Of a stretch of 64,000 bases of DNA, positions 16,772 to 24,765 are shown in pieces (positions within the stretch are counted from its first letter, which is position 1; each line of letters begins with the position of its first letter). The notes beneath the pieces were generated by a model. That model saw only the letters and a program-made list of their open reading frames with translations, was not told the origin of the DNA and made no database searches. The stretch comes from Clostridium sp. 'deep sea' (GTDB lineage Bacteria > Bacillota > UBA994 > PWPR01). The DNA lies in contig NZ_CP063353.1 in the NCBI RefSeq assembly GCF_014931565.1, positions 2,666,001 through 2,730,000 on the forward strand, given 5' to 3'. The position numbers and the translations under genes are program-made.

Positions 16772-18775
16772 ATGATGAACAATTTAATGATTACAATAGA
16801 TAACAAACAAGTATCATTTAGCGATGAGCGCAATTTACTAGAAGTAATTCGCAAAGCTAATATTGATTTGCCAACATTTTGTTATCATTCAGAGATGAGT
16901 ATTTATGGTGCATGTCGTTTATGTATGGTAGAAATTGAAGGCAGAGGTTTACAGCCTGCTTGTTCAACTTTGCCAGAAGCCGGTATGGTAGTGAGAACAA
17001 ATACTGGTGAAGTAAGAGAATTACGCAAAATGATTATTGAACTTTTATTAGCTAGCCACGAAGTAGATTGCCCATCATGTGAAAAGGGATCTGATTGTCA
17101 GTTACAAAGCTTAGCACAACGTTTAGGTGTTAAAAAAGTTAGATTTAAAAACTCTTATATTGACAGGCCAGTTGATGATTCATCACCTGCAATAATTAGA
17201 GACCCTAATAAATGTATATTATGTGGTGACTGTGTTCGTGCTTGTAATGAAATTCAGCATGTTGGAGCAATTGATTTTGCTTTTAGAGGTGCTGAGTCTA
17301 CAGTTATGCCGTGTTTTGATAAAAAGCTATCTCAAGTTGAGTGTGTTTACTGTGGACAATGTGTACGGGTATGCCCTACTGGTGCATTACTTCCAAAAAC
17401 AGAAATTGATAAAGTATGGAAAGATTTACACAATAAAAACAAAGTGGTAATAGCTCAAATAGCTCCTGCAGTTCGCATTGCTTTAGGTGAAAGTTTTGGT
17501 TTAGAGCCAGGAACTATAACAACTGGTAAGATCGTTAGAGCATTAAGAAGAATGGGCTTTGATTATGTATACGATACATCTTTTGGTGCTGATTTAACAA
17601 TTTTAGAAGAAGCAAATGAGTTTATTGAACGCTTTAAAAACAATGAAAAGTTGCCACAATTTACTTCATGTTGTCCTGGTTGGGTTAAGTATGCTGAGCA
17701 GTATTATCCAGAATACTTACCAAATCTTTCAACATGCAAATCACCACAACAAATGGTTGGTGTGGTTAGTAAAAATGATTTAATAAATAATCACAAGAAT
17801 GATAAAGATAATGTTGTAATGGTTTCTATTATGCCATGTACAGCTAAAAAGTTTGAAGCTAAACGCCCTGAGTTTGAAAGCGAACTGGGTAAAGACATTG
17901 ATCATGTAATCACTACTATTGAATTATCAACCATGATTAAAGAAATGGGGCTTGATTTTAATAGCCTAGACCAGGATTCATTTGATTTGCCATTTGGATT
18001 TAAAACTGGTGGTGGAGTAATCTTTGGTAACTCTGGTGGTGTTACAGAAGCGGTATTACGTTTTGCGAGTGAAAAACTAACTGGTAAGCGTACAGATAAT
18101 TATGTGTTTAAGACTGTTAGAGGCACTGAGGGATTGCGTGAAGCCAATATTGCTGTTGGCGATAAAACTCTCCGCCTAGCAATTGTAAGTGGTTTGGGTA
18201 ATGCACATAAGTTAGTTGAACAAATTAAAAGTGGTGAAAAAGACTATGACTTTGTTGAAGTTATGGCTTGCCCTGGTGGATGTATAAATGGTGGCGGACA
18301 GCCTACCTCTCATTGCACTCAAACAAAAGAAAAACGTACGGCCGGTTTATACGATAATGATACAATGTTACAGCTTCATAAATCACAAGAAAACCCCTAT
18401 ATTACAGAGGTTTATGAAAACTTATTACAAAAGCCTGGCAGTGATGTAGCCCATAAATTACTACACACTCATTACCAGCCACGAAAAAGAATACAAACTG
18501 ACGATGTTTCTATTTCGAAAGAATTAAATGCAACAGAAAAGCAATTAACAGTGTCTATTTGTTTTGGTACATCTTGTTTTATAAGAGGTGCGCAAAACAT
18601 CTTGCAAGCAGTTACAGAACACCTTAAAATAACAGGTAAAGAGAAGTATGTAGATATTAAAGCTACTTTCTGTTATGAAAAATGTGAACGTGGCCCAGTG
18701 GTAAAAATAGGTGATGAGCTTATAACTCATTGTACTGTGGAGAAAGCTATTGAGGTTATAGATAGTAAATTATAG
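16772..18775 (+). CDS. hydA: [FeFe] hydrogenase catalytic subunit HydA with C-terminal [2Fe-2S] extension
   Basis: A 667-residue catalytic subunit. From the N-terminus: a plant-type [2Fe-2S] domain (1-80), the His-ligated [4Fe-4S] segment HEVDCPSCEKGSDC near 97, two [4Fe-4S] clusters (CILCGDCVRAC, CVYCGQCVRVC, about 148-205), and the H-cluster domain with L1 TSCCPGW near 297, L2 MPCTAKKFE near 354 and L3 MACPGGCINGGGQP near 498. All H-cluster cysteines are present. An extra C-terminal thioredoxin-like [2Fe-2S] domain follows (CFGTSC near 596, CYEKC near 630), so the protein is longer than plain monomeric HydA. The start is the first of two adjacent ATGs behind AAGGAGA. It produces or consumes H2 in the cytosol. 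Confidence 0.94.
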   Translation: MMNNLMITIDNKQVSFSDERNLLEVIRKANIDLPTFCYHSEMSIYGACRLCMVEIEGRGLQPACSTLPEAGMVVRTNTGEVRELRKMIIELLLASHEVDCPSCEKGSDCQLQSLAQRLGVKKVRFKNSYIDRPVDDSSPAIIRDPNKCILCGDCVRACNEIQHVGAIDFAFRGAESTVMPCFDKKLSQVECVYCGQCVRVCPTGALLPKTEIDKVWKDLHNKNKVVIAQIAPAVRIALGESFGLEPGTITTGKIVRALRRMGFDYVYDTSFGADLTILEEANEFIERFKNNEKLPQFTSCCPGWVKYAEQYYPEYLPNLSTCKSPQQMVGVVSKNDLINNHKNDKDNVVMVSIMPCTAKKFEAKRPEFESELGKDIDHVITTIELSTMIKEMGLDFNSLDQDSFDLPFGFKTGGGVIFGNSGGVTEAVLRFASEKLTGKRTDNYVFKTVRGTEGLREANIAVGDKTLRLAIVSGLGNAHKLVEQIKSGEKDYDFVEVMACPGGCINGGGQPTSHCTQTKEKRTAGLYDNDTMLQLHKSQENPYITEVYENLLQKPGSDVAHKLLHTHYQPRKRIQTDDVSISKELNATEKQLTVSICFGTSCFIRGAQNILQAVTEHLKITGKEKYVDIKATFCYEKCERGPVVKIGDELITHCTVEKAIEVIDSKL

Positions 18776-18785
18776 TTGAAAAAGG

Positions 18786-20495
18786 ATGGGTGTTATGAAA
18801 ACAACTGCAAGTATTCTTAGAACACTATCAGCTAAATGTAGAGACTGTTACCGTTGCGTAAGAGTATGTCCAGTTAAAGCAATTGGTATTAAAAATAATC
18901 AGGCCTACATTGATACTGATAGATGTATAAATTGTGGAACCTGTGTTAGAGAATGTCCCCAAAATGCAAAGGTCTACAGAGATGATACCGAAAAAGTAAC
19001 CTCTATCTTAAAGAATAACACTGTAGTTGCGAGTATAGCACCATCCTTTAGTTCTATTTACGACAGGGCACTTGCTAAACGATTACCTTCTGCCCTACGC
19101 AAACTAGGGTTTGCTCATGTCAGTGAGACTTCAGAAGGTGCTACCATTATAACAAATAAAGCCATAGAATTATTGTCAAACCCCAATAATAAAGCAGGCA
19201 TTTGTACTGCTTGCCCTGTCGTAGTGAACTATGTTGAAAAATATAGGCCTGAATTTATTGATAAACTCTTGCCAGTAGTTTCGCCTATGATAGCTCATGG
19301 CAAACTACTAAAACAAAGATATGGTGACATTAAGGTTGTTTTTATTGGCCCATGTATAGCAAAAAAACAAGAAGCTGAGCGTAGTGAGTTCAGCGGAATA
19401 ATTGATGCTGTCTTAACCTTTACTGAGTTAAATAATATGCTACAAGAACATGAAATTAATTTAAACAATTGCCCCGAAAGTGATTTCGATAATGCCATAT
19501 CTTTAGGACACTCAAAGCTTTTTGCTCTTCCTGGTGGTATGCTAAAGACTGCTGGAATTGTTGATGACGGCATTAAAAATGAAGTTATTAATATTAGTGG
19601 GGCTAATAATATTATGAATTTATTTGATGTATTAAATACTAACACAGATTTTACAATAGTTGAACCTTTATTTTGCGATGGAGGTTGTATTAATGGCCCT
19701 GGATTAAAATCTGAAAAGAACATATTTCAGCGTAGGGCAGATTTAATAGAGTATGCTAATCGTAAGGTTAAAAAACCATATCAGGTCGAGGAAAAAACTC
19801 AGATTGATTTATTAACTGAGTTTAATTGCGGTTTAAACGTAAATAATGATAATATAACAGAGCAACAAATAGAAGAGGTATACCGACTTACCGATAAAGC
19901 TAACCCCGAGGCTCGATTAGATTGTGGTGCCTGTGGTTATTCAAGTTGCCGAGAAAAAGCGAAAGCAGTTATTAGGGGCATGGCCGAAATTGAAATGTGT
20001 ATGCCTTATATGCGTAAGCTAGCTGACTTACGTACAGATAAAATACTTGAAAGAAGCCCTAATGGCATTGTTATACTAGATGAGGAAATGAGAATAATAA
20101 CTATGAATCCTGCTTTCTGCAATTATTTTTCCTGTGGTAAGGCCTTATTGGGTAGAAAAATATCCTATTTGCTTGATGCAGAAGAATACGAAAAAGTTGC
20201 CACAAAAACACTCGAGAACTCAGAAGTAGTAGTTAATAGATATGGTAAAAAATATCAGCAAATAGTTTATTATATACCAACTGCAAAACAGTATGTTGGA
20301 ATTTACAACGATATAAGTGGCTTAAAGTTAACCGAAGAGAAGCTTAATAATATAAAAAAGCAAACAGTAGAACAGGCTCAAGAATTGCTTAACCATCAAA
20401 TTGAAATGGCTATGACTATGGCCAAATTTTTGGGTGAAAACACAGCTAAAGGCGAGGCTCTAGTGGAAAGGCTGATGAAGATTTATGAAAAATAA
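18786..20495 (+). CDS. hydS: Sensory (group C, HydS-type) [FeFe]-hydrogenase-like protein with PAS domain
   Basis: A 569-residue protein. Domains: two [4Fe-4S] motifs (CRDCYRCVRVCP, CINCGTCVRECP; 16-60), an H-cluster domain with altered signatures (L1 TACPVVV near 139, L2 GPCIAKK near 188, L3 FCDGGCINGPG near 296), an extra [4Fe-4S] motif DCGACGYSSC near 379, a PAS domain (about 418-515) and a C-terminal coiled helix. The H-cluster cysteine ligands remain, but the proton-relay cysteine of TSCCP is Ala, as known for group C sensory hydrogenases. It overlaps the downstream phosphatase by 11 bp. The likely role is sensing H2 or redox state and signalling through that phosphatase to control hydrogenase genes. 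Confidence 0.88.
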   Translation: MGVMKTTASILRTLSAKCRDCYRCVRVCPVKAIGIKNNQAYIDTDRCINCGTCVRECPQNAKVYRDDTEKVTSILKNNTVVASIAPSFSSIYDRALAKRLPSALRKLGFAHVSETSEGATIITNKAIELLSNPNNKAGICTACPVVVNYVEKYRPEFIDKLLPVVSPMIAHGKLLKQRYGDIKVVFIGPCIAKKQEAERSEFSGIIDAVLTFTELNNMLQEHEINLNNCPESDFDNAISLGHSKLFALPGGMLKTAGIVDDGIKNEVINISGANNIMNLFDVLNTNTDFTIVEPLFCDGGCINGPGLKSEKNIFQRRADLIEYANRKVKKPYQVEEKTQIDLLTEFNCGLNVNNDNITEQQIEEVYRLTDKANPEARLDCGACGYSSCREKAKAVIRGMAEIEMCMPYMRKLADLRTDKILERSPNGIVILDEEMRIITMNPAFCNYFSCGKALLGRKISYLLDAEEYEKVATKTLENSEVVVNRYGKKYQQIVYYIPTAKQYVGIYNDISGLKLTEEKLNNIKKQTVEQAQELLNHQIEMAMTMAKFLGENTAKGEALVERLMKIYEK

Positions 20496-21693
20496 CAGTA
20501 CATCTCACGCTCTAAAAAGCGTATGTCCTTATGATCCTAGTAGACTAGATTCAATTCATATAAACTGTGAGGTTATGCAAGAAAAAAAATATAATCAAAA
20601 TGTTTGTGGTGATTATTACCTAATACACCGAACTGCTAAACAGACTATTTTTATTTTAACAGATGGCATCGGCTCTGGCATTAAAGCTAATATTGCCGCT
20701 ATTATGTGTGCAAATAGATTGTTAACCTTAATACAATCAGGGATTTCCCTGTTAGGAGCCTGTGAAAAAGTAGTAGAAATGATGCATAAAGCCCGTACAA
20801 CCAATATACCATTTGCGGCTTTTACCATAGCCAAAATATTAAACAATGGTAATTATACAATTTTTTCATACGAGAGCCCAGCTCCAATACTAATAGAGGG
20901 TACCGAAGCACAACAACTAAAACAAAGATTTTTTACTTTAAGTAAAGAGGTTGTCAGTGAGGTTGCTGGTTTACTAAAGCCTAATCAGTCTATTGTACTA
21001 GTTAGTGATGGAGTTAGCCAAGCAGGTTTAGGGATTATTAAAGGTTTAGGTTGGGGTACAGAGGGACTATTGAGGTATTTAAATGCAAAATTAAAAACAA
21101 CTCAAGATGTTAAAGAAATAATGCAAGGTACCTTTAATAGAGTTTATGAATTATCCGAAAATATTCATAGAGATGATATTTCTATGGCGCTATTAACCTG
21201 TAATCAGGCCAAGGTTCTAAACATTTTAACGGGTCCTGCAACCTATAAAAGAGACGACAAAAAGCTAATAGATGCCTTTATAAATAATGGTGGACATAAA
21301 ATTGTTTGTGGGTCTACCACAGCCGAAATAGTATCACGGGTACTCAATAAACCAGTAGAAGTAGTTAAAATATCACCATCTTTTGATCAGCCCCCACAAT
21401 ACGATATTGAGGGTGTAGATATAGTAACAGAAGGCGCAGTTACTTTAAACCAAGTTTATAATATACTCGAAGAGAGCGAAGACACCTATAATAAAGAAAG
21501 CTGTGTAAGTGTAATAGCGGAGCTAATGAAAGAAGCAGATATTGTTAAATTTTACATTGGGGGAGCCGTAAACCCTGGACATAAAGAAATAACCTTTAAA
21601 CAACTAGGGGTATTACCCCGTAAAACTATAGTAAATTTAATAGTTAATAAACTCAAAAAAATGGGTAAAACAGTTACAGAGTATTATAAGTAA
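20485..21693 (+). CDS. SpoIIE/PP2C-type serine/threonine phosphatase
   Basis: A 402-residue protein with an N-terminal PP2C-like SpoIIE domain (metal-binding Asp residues in ILTDGIGSG near 52 and LVSDGVSQAG near 172, and HRDDISMALL near 230) and a C-terminal domain of about 150 residues beginning near 250 that I cannot name. Such phosphatases are established neighbours of HydS-type hydrogenases. The start overlaps hydS by 11 bp, so stoichiometric expression and a direct HydS-phosphatase signalling pair are likely. The target phosphoprotein is not encoded nearby. It is the last gene of the hydrogenase operon and is followed directly by a hairpin array. Confidence 0.85.
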   Translation: MKNNSTSHALKSVCPYDPSRLDSIHINCEVMQEKKYNQNVCGDYYLIHRTAKQTIFILTDGIGSGIKANIAAIMCANRLLTLIQSGISLLGACEKVVEMMHKARTTNIPFAAFTIAKILNNGNYTIFSYESPAPILIEGTEAQQLKQRFFTLSKEVVSEVAGLLKPNQSIVLVSDGVSQAGLGIIKGLGWGTEGLLRYLNAKLKTTQDVKEIMQGTFNRVYELSENIHRDDISMALLTCNQAKVLNILTGPATYKRDDKKLIDAFINNGGHKIVCGSTTAEIVSRVLNKPVEVVKISPSFDQPPQYDIEGVDIVTEGAVTLNQVYNILEESEDTYNKESCVSVIAELMKEADIVKFYIGGAVNPGHKEITFKQLGVLPRKTIVNLIVNKLKKMGKTVTEYYK

Positions 21694-21812
21694 TGGAGCT
21701 TTTAGCTCCGTAGTGTACTCGCTTTTTAGAAGCGTCGTGTGGTGAGCATTTCACTAGTGAAATACGTAGTGTACTAACCTTCGGTTGCGTGTGGTGTATT
21801 TGCTTTGCAAAT
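21694..21812. repeat. Array of five short palindromes with alternating conserved linkers
   Basis: Directly after the phosphatase stop come five unrelated hairpins: GGAGCTTTTAGCTCC, CGCTTTTTAGAAGCG, ATTTCACTAGTGAAAT, AACCTTCGGTT and ATTTGCTTTGCAAAT. They are separated by two alternating linkers, CGTAGTGTACT (twice) and CGTGTGGTG (twice). The two-hairpin period is about 53 bp. There is no ORF and no long T-run, so it is not a simple terminator. Confidence 0.8.
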
Positions 21813-21842
21813 GTAATTAGTAACCTAATATAAAATTGAAAT

Positions 21843-22307
21843 TTATTTAATAAATATTTCTATTAGGTTACTTTCTATAATAGAATCATTGACTTTATTT
21901 ATGTAATTATAGTTTTGTATGGGAGTATTTTGGTCCATAGCATTATTTATACTTTGAATTATTTTATAAAACTCTGTAATTTTTTTGCGACAATTAATTC
22001 TATCCTGCATTGAATCTATAGATTGAATTTCTTTTGAAGCCTCACATAAACAGTAGTTTATACTATCTAACGGTTTATTGAAAAGCTTTGCAGAATTATT
22101 AAACAAAAAGCTTATACTATTGTAATTGAATTCTAAACTATCAATATCTAAGATTTTTAAACTGTGTTCTAAAGTTGTCTGTAAGTATTCAAGTTTTGAT
22201 TTATAGTCTAAACCTACTAATTTCATTAGGTTATTATACTGAGCACATAAAATTATACTTATTAAAACCAAAGATAATAATATAATAAAATATCTCTTTT
22301 TTACCAT
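21843..22307 (-). CDS. Small membrane-anchored protein of unknown function
   Basis: A 154-residue protein with one N-terminal transmembrane segment (about residues 6-23) and a helical extracytoplasmic region, rich in Ile, Asn, Leu and Ser. There is no known motif. Its layout (KK-rich start, single anchor, coiled helical body of 130-150 residues) matches the pair at 3631-4698, suggesting a lineage-specific family, although by-eye identity is weak. The start at 22307 on the reverse strand has GAGGTAGG upstream. It lies convergent with the hairpin array and divergent from the toxin locus. Confidence 0.6.
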   Translation of the reverse strand: MVKKRYFIILLSLVLISIILCAQYNNLMKLVGLDYKSKLEYLQTTLEHSLKILDIDSLEFNYNSISFLFNNSAKLFNKPLDSINYCLCEASKEIQSIDSMQDRINCRKKITEFYKIIQSINNAMDQNTPIQNYNYINKVNDSIIESNLIEIFIK

Positions 22308-22461
22308 GTATACCTACCTCTAATTATAATATTTCTTTAATAAATAACAAATCTATTAATAAATTTTTCAATGGAAGTAAAAAGTAAATTTCTATAAATA
22401 TTATAGAAATTAAGTAATATTTTTGATAGAATACAAATGGCGATGGTTTGTTTGCCCTATT

Positions 22462-22474
22462 CTCCTAAAAGGAG
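22462..22474 (+). promoter_or_regulatory. Hairpin sequestering the toxin ribosome binding site
   Basis: CTCCT (22462-22466) pairs with AGGAG (22470-22474), which is the Shine-Dalgarno sequence of the 24-residue toxin. Sequestration of this kind is a common feature of type I toxin mRNAs and keeps the primary transcript poorly translated. Confidence 0.6.
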
Positions 22475-22483
22475 GTGATAGCT

Positions 22484-22558
22484 ATGAGTGATTATCAGAT
22501 ATTGATGATAGTAATAGCTATCATAGGGTTAGTAATAGCAGCTTTGAAAAAGAAGTAA
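22484..22558 (+). CDS. Hol_Tox/TxpA-like type I toxin peptide, 24 aa
   Basis: A 24-residue ORF starts at ATG 22484 behind a near-perfect AAAGGAGGTG site. The peptide (MSDYQ, then a hydrophobic segment ILMIVIAIIGLVIAAL, then KKK) is a single membrane helix with a basic tail, matching the putative holin-like toxin family used in type I toxin-antitoxin systems. Hydrophobic peptides of this sort depolarise the membrane. The ribosome site is caged in a CTCCT/AGGAG hairpin, a terminator follows at 22574, and a consensus promoter on the other strand (22692-22720) would make an antisense RNA across the 3' end. The combination is as in txpA/ratA. It is too short for ordinary gene callers. Confidence 0.8.
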   Translation: MSDYQILMIVIAIIGLVIAALKKK

Positions 22559-22564
22559 TATTAC

Positions 22565-22686
22565 ATAAATGAAAACAAGCCCTGCTGCAACAGAGCTTGT
22601 TAATTCTTTTTTACATTAACAACTAATGGAGCGTAGGGTAAGCACCTTCGCTGGGAAGCGTTGTGTTACCAGCACAGCGCTTCTTT
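22565..22686 (-). ncRNA. Predicted antisense antitoxin RNA
   Basis: A reverse-strand promoter CTGACA-17-TATAAT (22720 to 22692) predicts an RNA starting near 22685. It would begin with a strong stem-loop (GAAGCGCTGTG / CACAACGCTTC, 22655-22683) and run leftward across the toxin mRNA terminator at 22574-22601, whose reverse complement also forms a hairpin. Overlap with the toxin 3' end is the arrangement of RatA-type antitoxins. The 3' end is inferred and could extend into the toxin gene. Confidence 0.6.
22574..22612 (+). terminator. Terminator of the toxin mRNA
   Basis: AACAAGC (22574-22580) pairs with GCTTGTT (22595-22601), followed by AATTCTTTTTT. It lies 15 bases past the toxin stop codon. 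Confidence 0.75.
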
Positions 22687-22691
22687 ATTTT

Positions 22692-22720
22692 ATTATACAA
22701 TAGTGTACCAATAATGTCAG
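22692..22720 (-). promoter_or_regulatory. Promoter of the antisense RNA
   Basis: On the reverse strand CTGACA (22720-22715) and TATAAT (22697-22692) are separated by exactly 17 bp. There is no gene start downstream of it on that strand before the toxin locus, which is why I read it as the antitoxin promoter. Confidence 0.65.
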
Positions 22721-22853
22721 TAATAATTTTACATTTTACTCTCTATATTATATTTAAAATATCGAGATATATCAATGCTTTTCATTATTTTGTTCACAAT
22801 TACTTACTCATAGATAAGTATGACCAATAATAGTTTTAAAATACAATTTAAAA

Positions 22854-24602
22854 TCATACATTACTTATATCAAATACCCTAGCCTTGCGAGAATGCCAAT
22901 TTTTATTAACGTGGTTATAGTAAAACATTAACACTGTTTTTTTGGGTAAAGCTAATTTGTCATTTGTTTTTAGCGGATTAATGTTAAATACCTCAAAATG
23001 AGTGAACTTTATTATTTGGCGCGCTTGTAAATCACGCTGGTGTTGAGGTAAAAGATTTAAAACCTCAGGTTTCTTTAAGATATTATATACCCACAATTTA
23101 TAATTATTCACTTCAACATGCTCTAAATACTTGGGTAGTTTTCTGTGCATAAAGTGGCTTAAAAAATCTAACTTTAACAGCGCTACATATATATGCTGTT
23201 GTTTGTCACTGCACTCTTTTAAGTAGTTAAATAGCAGCTCAAATAGTGCCTCTAAACTGTGTTTTTTAGTAAATAAATCATTTACTCTAAACCATTTAGC
23301 CAATGACTCATAAAAGCTAAATCCTTTATTTACATTAACAACATAATTAATTGTGTTTACAAAATTACCGCTGTTATAATATAGCTCCAATACCGCCTCA
23401 ATGTCTTTAAGCTTTAACATTTCATCATAGCTAATCCACTTAGTGCTTAATACTTCATAGGGCGGATAATGCCTAAATTTAAAGCCAAAATTGGCTCTAT
23501 TTTGCCAAAGCTTTGAGCCCTTTATAAGCTTTAAAAATCCTAGTTGTAACATCTCTGGTTGTAGTATATACACATCATTAAAAGATTTTACAAAACAGTT
23601 ATAGTTTTCATGTGGTAAGCCAGCAATTAAATCCAAATGCTGATGAATAGTTCCTAGGCTTTTAACTGCCCTAACATTATCAATAATCTTTTTCCAATTA
23701 TGGGGTCTGTTTATAGCTACTAATGTTTCTTTATTGGTACTTTGTACACCTATTTCAAACTGAAACTTACCATGAGGCAGGTCTTTTAAAACCTCAATAA
23801 CCTCTTCATCGAGTAAATCTGCTCTAATTTCAAAATGAAAATTAGTATCACCTGGTAATTTTTTTAGGTACTCAAAAATTTCAATAGTAAACTGCTTATT
23901 ATGATTAAAAGTTCTATCCACAAACTTTATTTGCTTAACCTGTTTTTTTACAGCCAAGTAATAAAGCTCTTTTTTTATTCTTTCCATAGGCAAAAAACGT
24001 ACCTTACCAGCTAAACCTGATAAACAATAGGCACATCTGTAAGGACAGCCTCTCGAGCACTCATAATAAATAATTCTATGCTTAGTATCTTTAAGAGTTT
24101 TTTCGTCATAAGTAATAGGAAGGGTAGCTAAATCTAAACACTCATAAGAGCTATTGTCTATAATGTTTTTTTTATCTCGGTAGCTAAGACCCTTAATATC
24201 TGCGTAATTGTTATTATTTTGAATTGCAGCTAAAAGCTTAGGTAGAGTGCCCTCTCCCTCGCCACTTATTACAAAATCAATGGCTATGTTTTCTTGTAAA
24301 ACATTTTGAGAATCGAAAGATACCTCTGGTCCACCCAACACAATTTTAACACTAGGCATAATTTCTTTAAGGGTTTTGCATACGGGTAGTATGGTAGTTA
24401 TATTCCAAATGTAACAGGAGAAACCAACAACTTGCGGTTTCTCCCTATAGATATCTGCTAAAATAGTATCTAACGGTTCGTTTATAGTTTTTTCTAATAT
24501 AACTGTGTTTTTAAAGGTGTTAACACAGCACTGATATAAATAACGCACTGCCAAACCAGTATGAATATATTTTGCTGCTACATCAACCAGTACTATTTTC
24601 AC
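22854..24602 (-). CDS. B12-binding-domain radical SAM protein (DUF4080 type)
   Basis: A 582-residue protein. Residues 1-130 form a cobalamin-binding-like domain (VVGFSCYIWN, VLGGPEVS, ISGEGEGTL). The radical SAM core carries the [4Fe-4S] motif C186-PYR-C190-AY-C193, followed by a TIM-barrel region with EIGVQS near 280. A C-terminal domain of about 180 residues resembles DUF4080. Such enzymes act on unknown substrates, often methylations or rearrangements. It is the second gene of a two-gene reverse-strand unit behind the amidohydrolase, separated by a tandem hairpin repeat. No substrate clue comes from the neighbours. Confidence 0.85.
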   Translation of the reverse strand: MKIVLVDVAAKYIHTGLAVRYLYQCCVNTFKNTVILEKTINEPLDTILADIYREKPQVVGFSCYIWNITTILPVCKTLKEIMPSVKIVLGGPEVSFDSQNVLQENIAIDFVISGEGEGTLPKLLAAIQNNNNYADIKGLSYRDKKNIIDNSSYECLDLATLPITYDEKTLKDTKHRIIYYECSRGCPYRCAYCLSGLAGKVRFLPMERIKKELYYLAVKKQVKQIKFVDRTFNHNKQFTIEIFEYLKKLPGDTNFHFEIRADLLDEEVIEVLKDLPHGKFQFEIGVQSTNKETLVAINRPHNWKKIIDNVRAVKSLGTIHQHLDLIAGLPHENYNCFVKSFNDVYILQPEMLQLGFLKLIKGSKLWQNRANFGFKFRHYPPYEVLSTKWISYDEMLKLKDIEAVLELYYNSGNFVNTINYVVNVNKGFSFYESLAKWFRVNDLFTKKHSLEALFELLFNYLKECSDKQQHIYVALLKLDFLSHFMHRKLPKYLEHVEVNNYKLWVYNILKKPEVLNLLPQHQRDLQARQIIKFTHFEVFNINPLKTNDKLALPKKTVLMFYYNHVNKNWHSRKARVFDISNV

Positions 24603-24625
24603 CTAATTCACCTCTTCTATACTAA

Positions 24626-24765
24626 AGGTAGTGTTTTACCTTTTGTAACGTTTTGCTACCGCAGAACGTGTTATTTTTATTCTTTTAAGGTAACGTTTTG
24701 CTACCGCAGAACGTGTTATTGTTGTAAATGTTTAAGGTAATGTTTTGCTACCGCAAAACATTTAT
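24626..24765. repeat. Tandem hairpin repeat (three units plus a diverged one)
   Basis: The unit GTAACGTTTTGCTACCGCAGAACGTGTTATT occurs at about 24645 and 24690, and a third copy (GTAATGTTTTGCTACCGCAAAACATTTAT) at about 24736. A fourth degenerate piece lies near 24626. Each folds as ACGTTTTGC-TACC-GCAGAACGT. In the third copy both arms changed together (ATGTTTTGC / GCAAAACAT), so pairing is conserved. It fills the gap between two reverse-strand genes. Confidence 0.8.

Noticed and set aside
17223-17450. 75-codon forward frame within hydA
   Set aside because: Out-of-frame shadow in a conserved coding region.
19295-19723. 142-codon reverse-strand open frame in hydS
   Set aside because: Shadow of the hydS reading frame; the translation has no recognisable domain.
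21694-21812. CRISPR array
   Set aside because: The repeated linkers are only 9-11 bp and the variable parts are palindromes; no cas gene is near.
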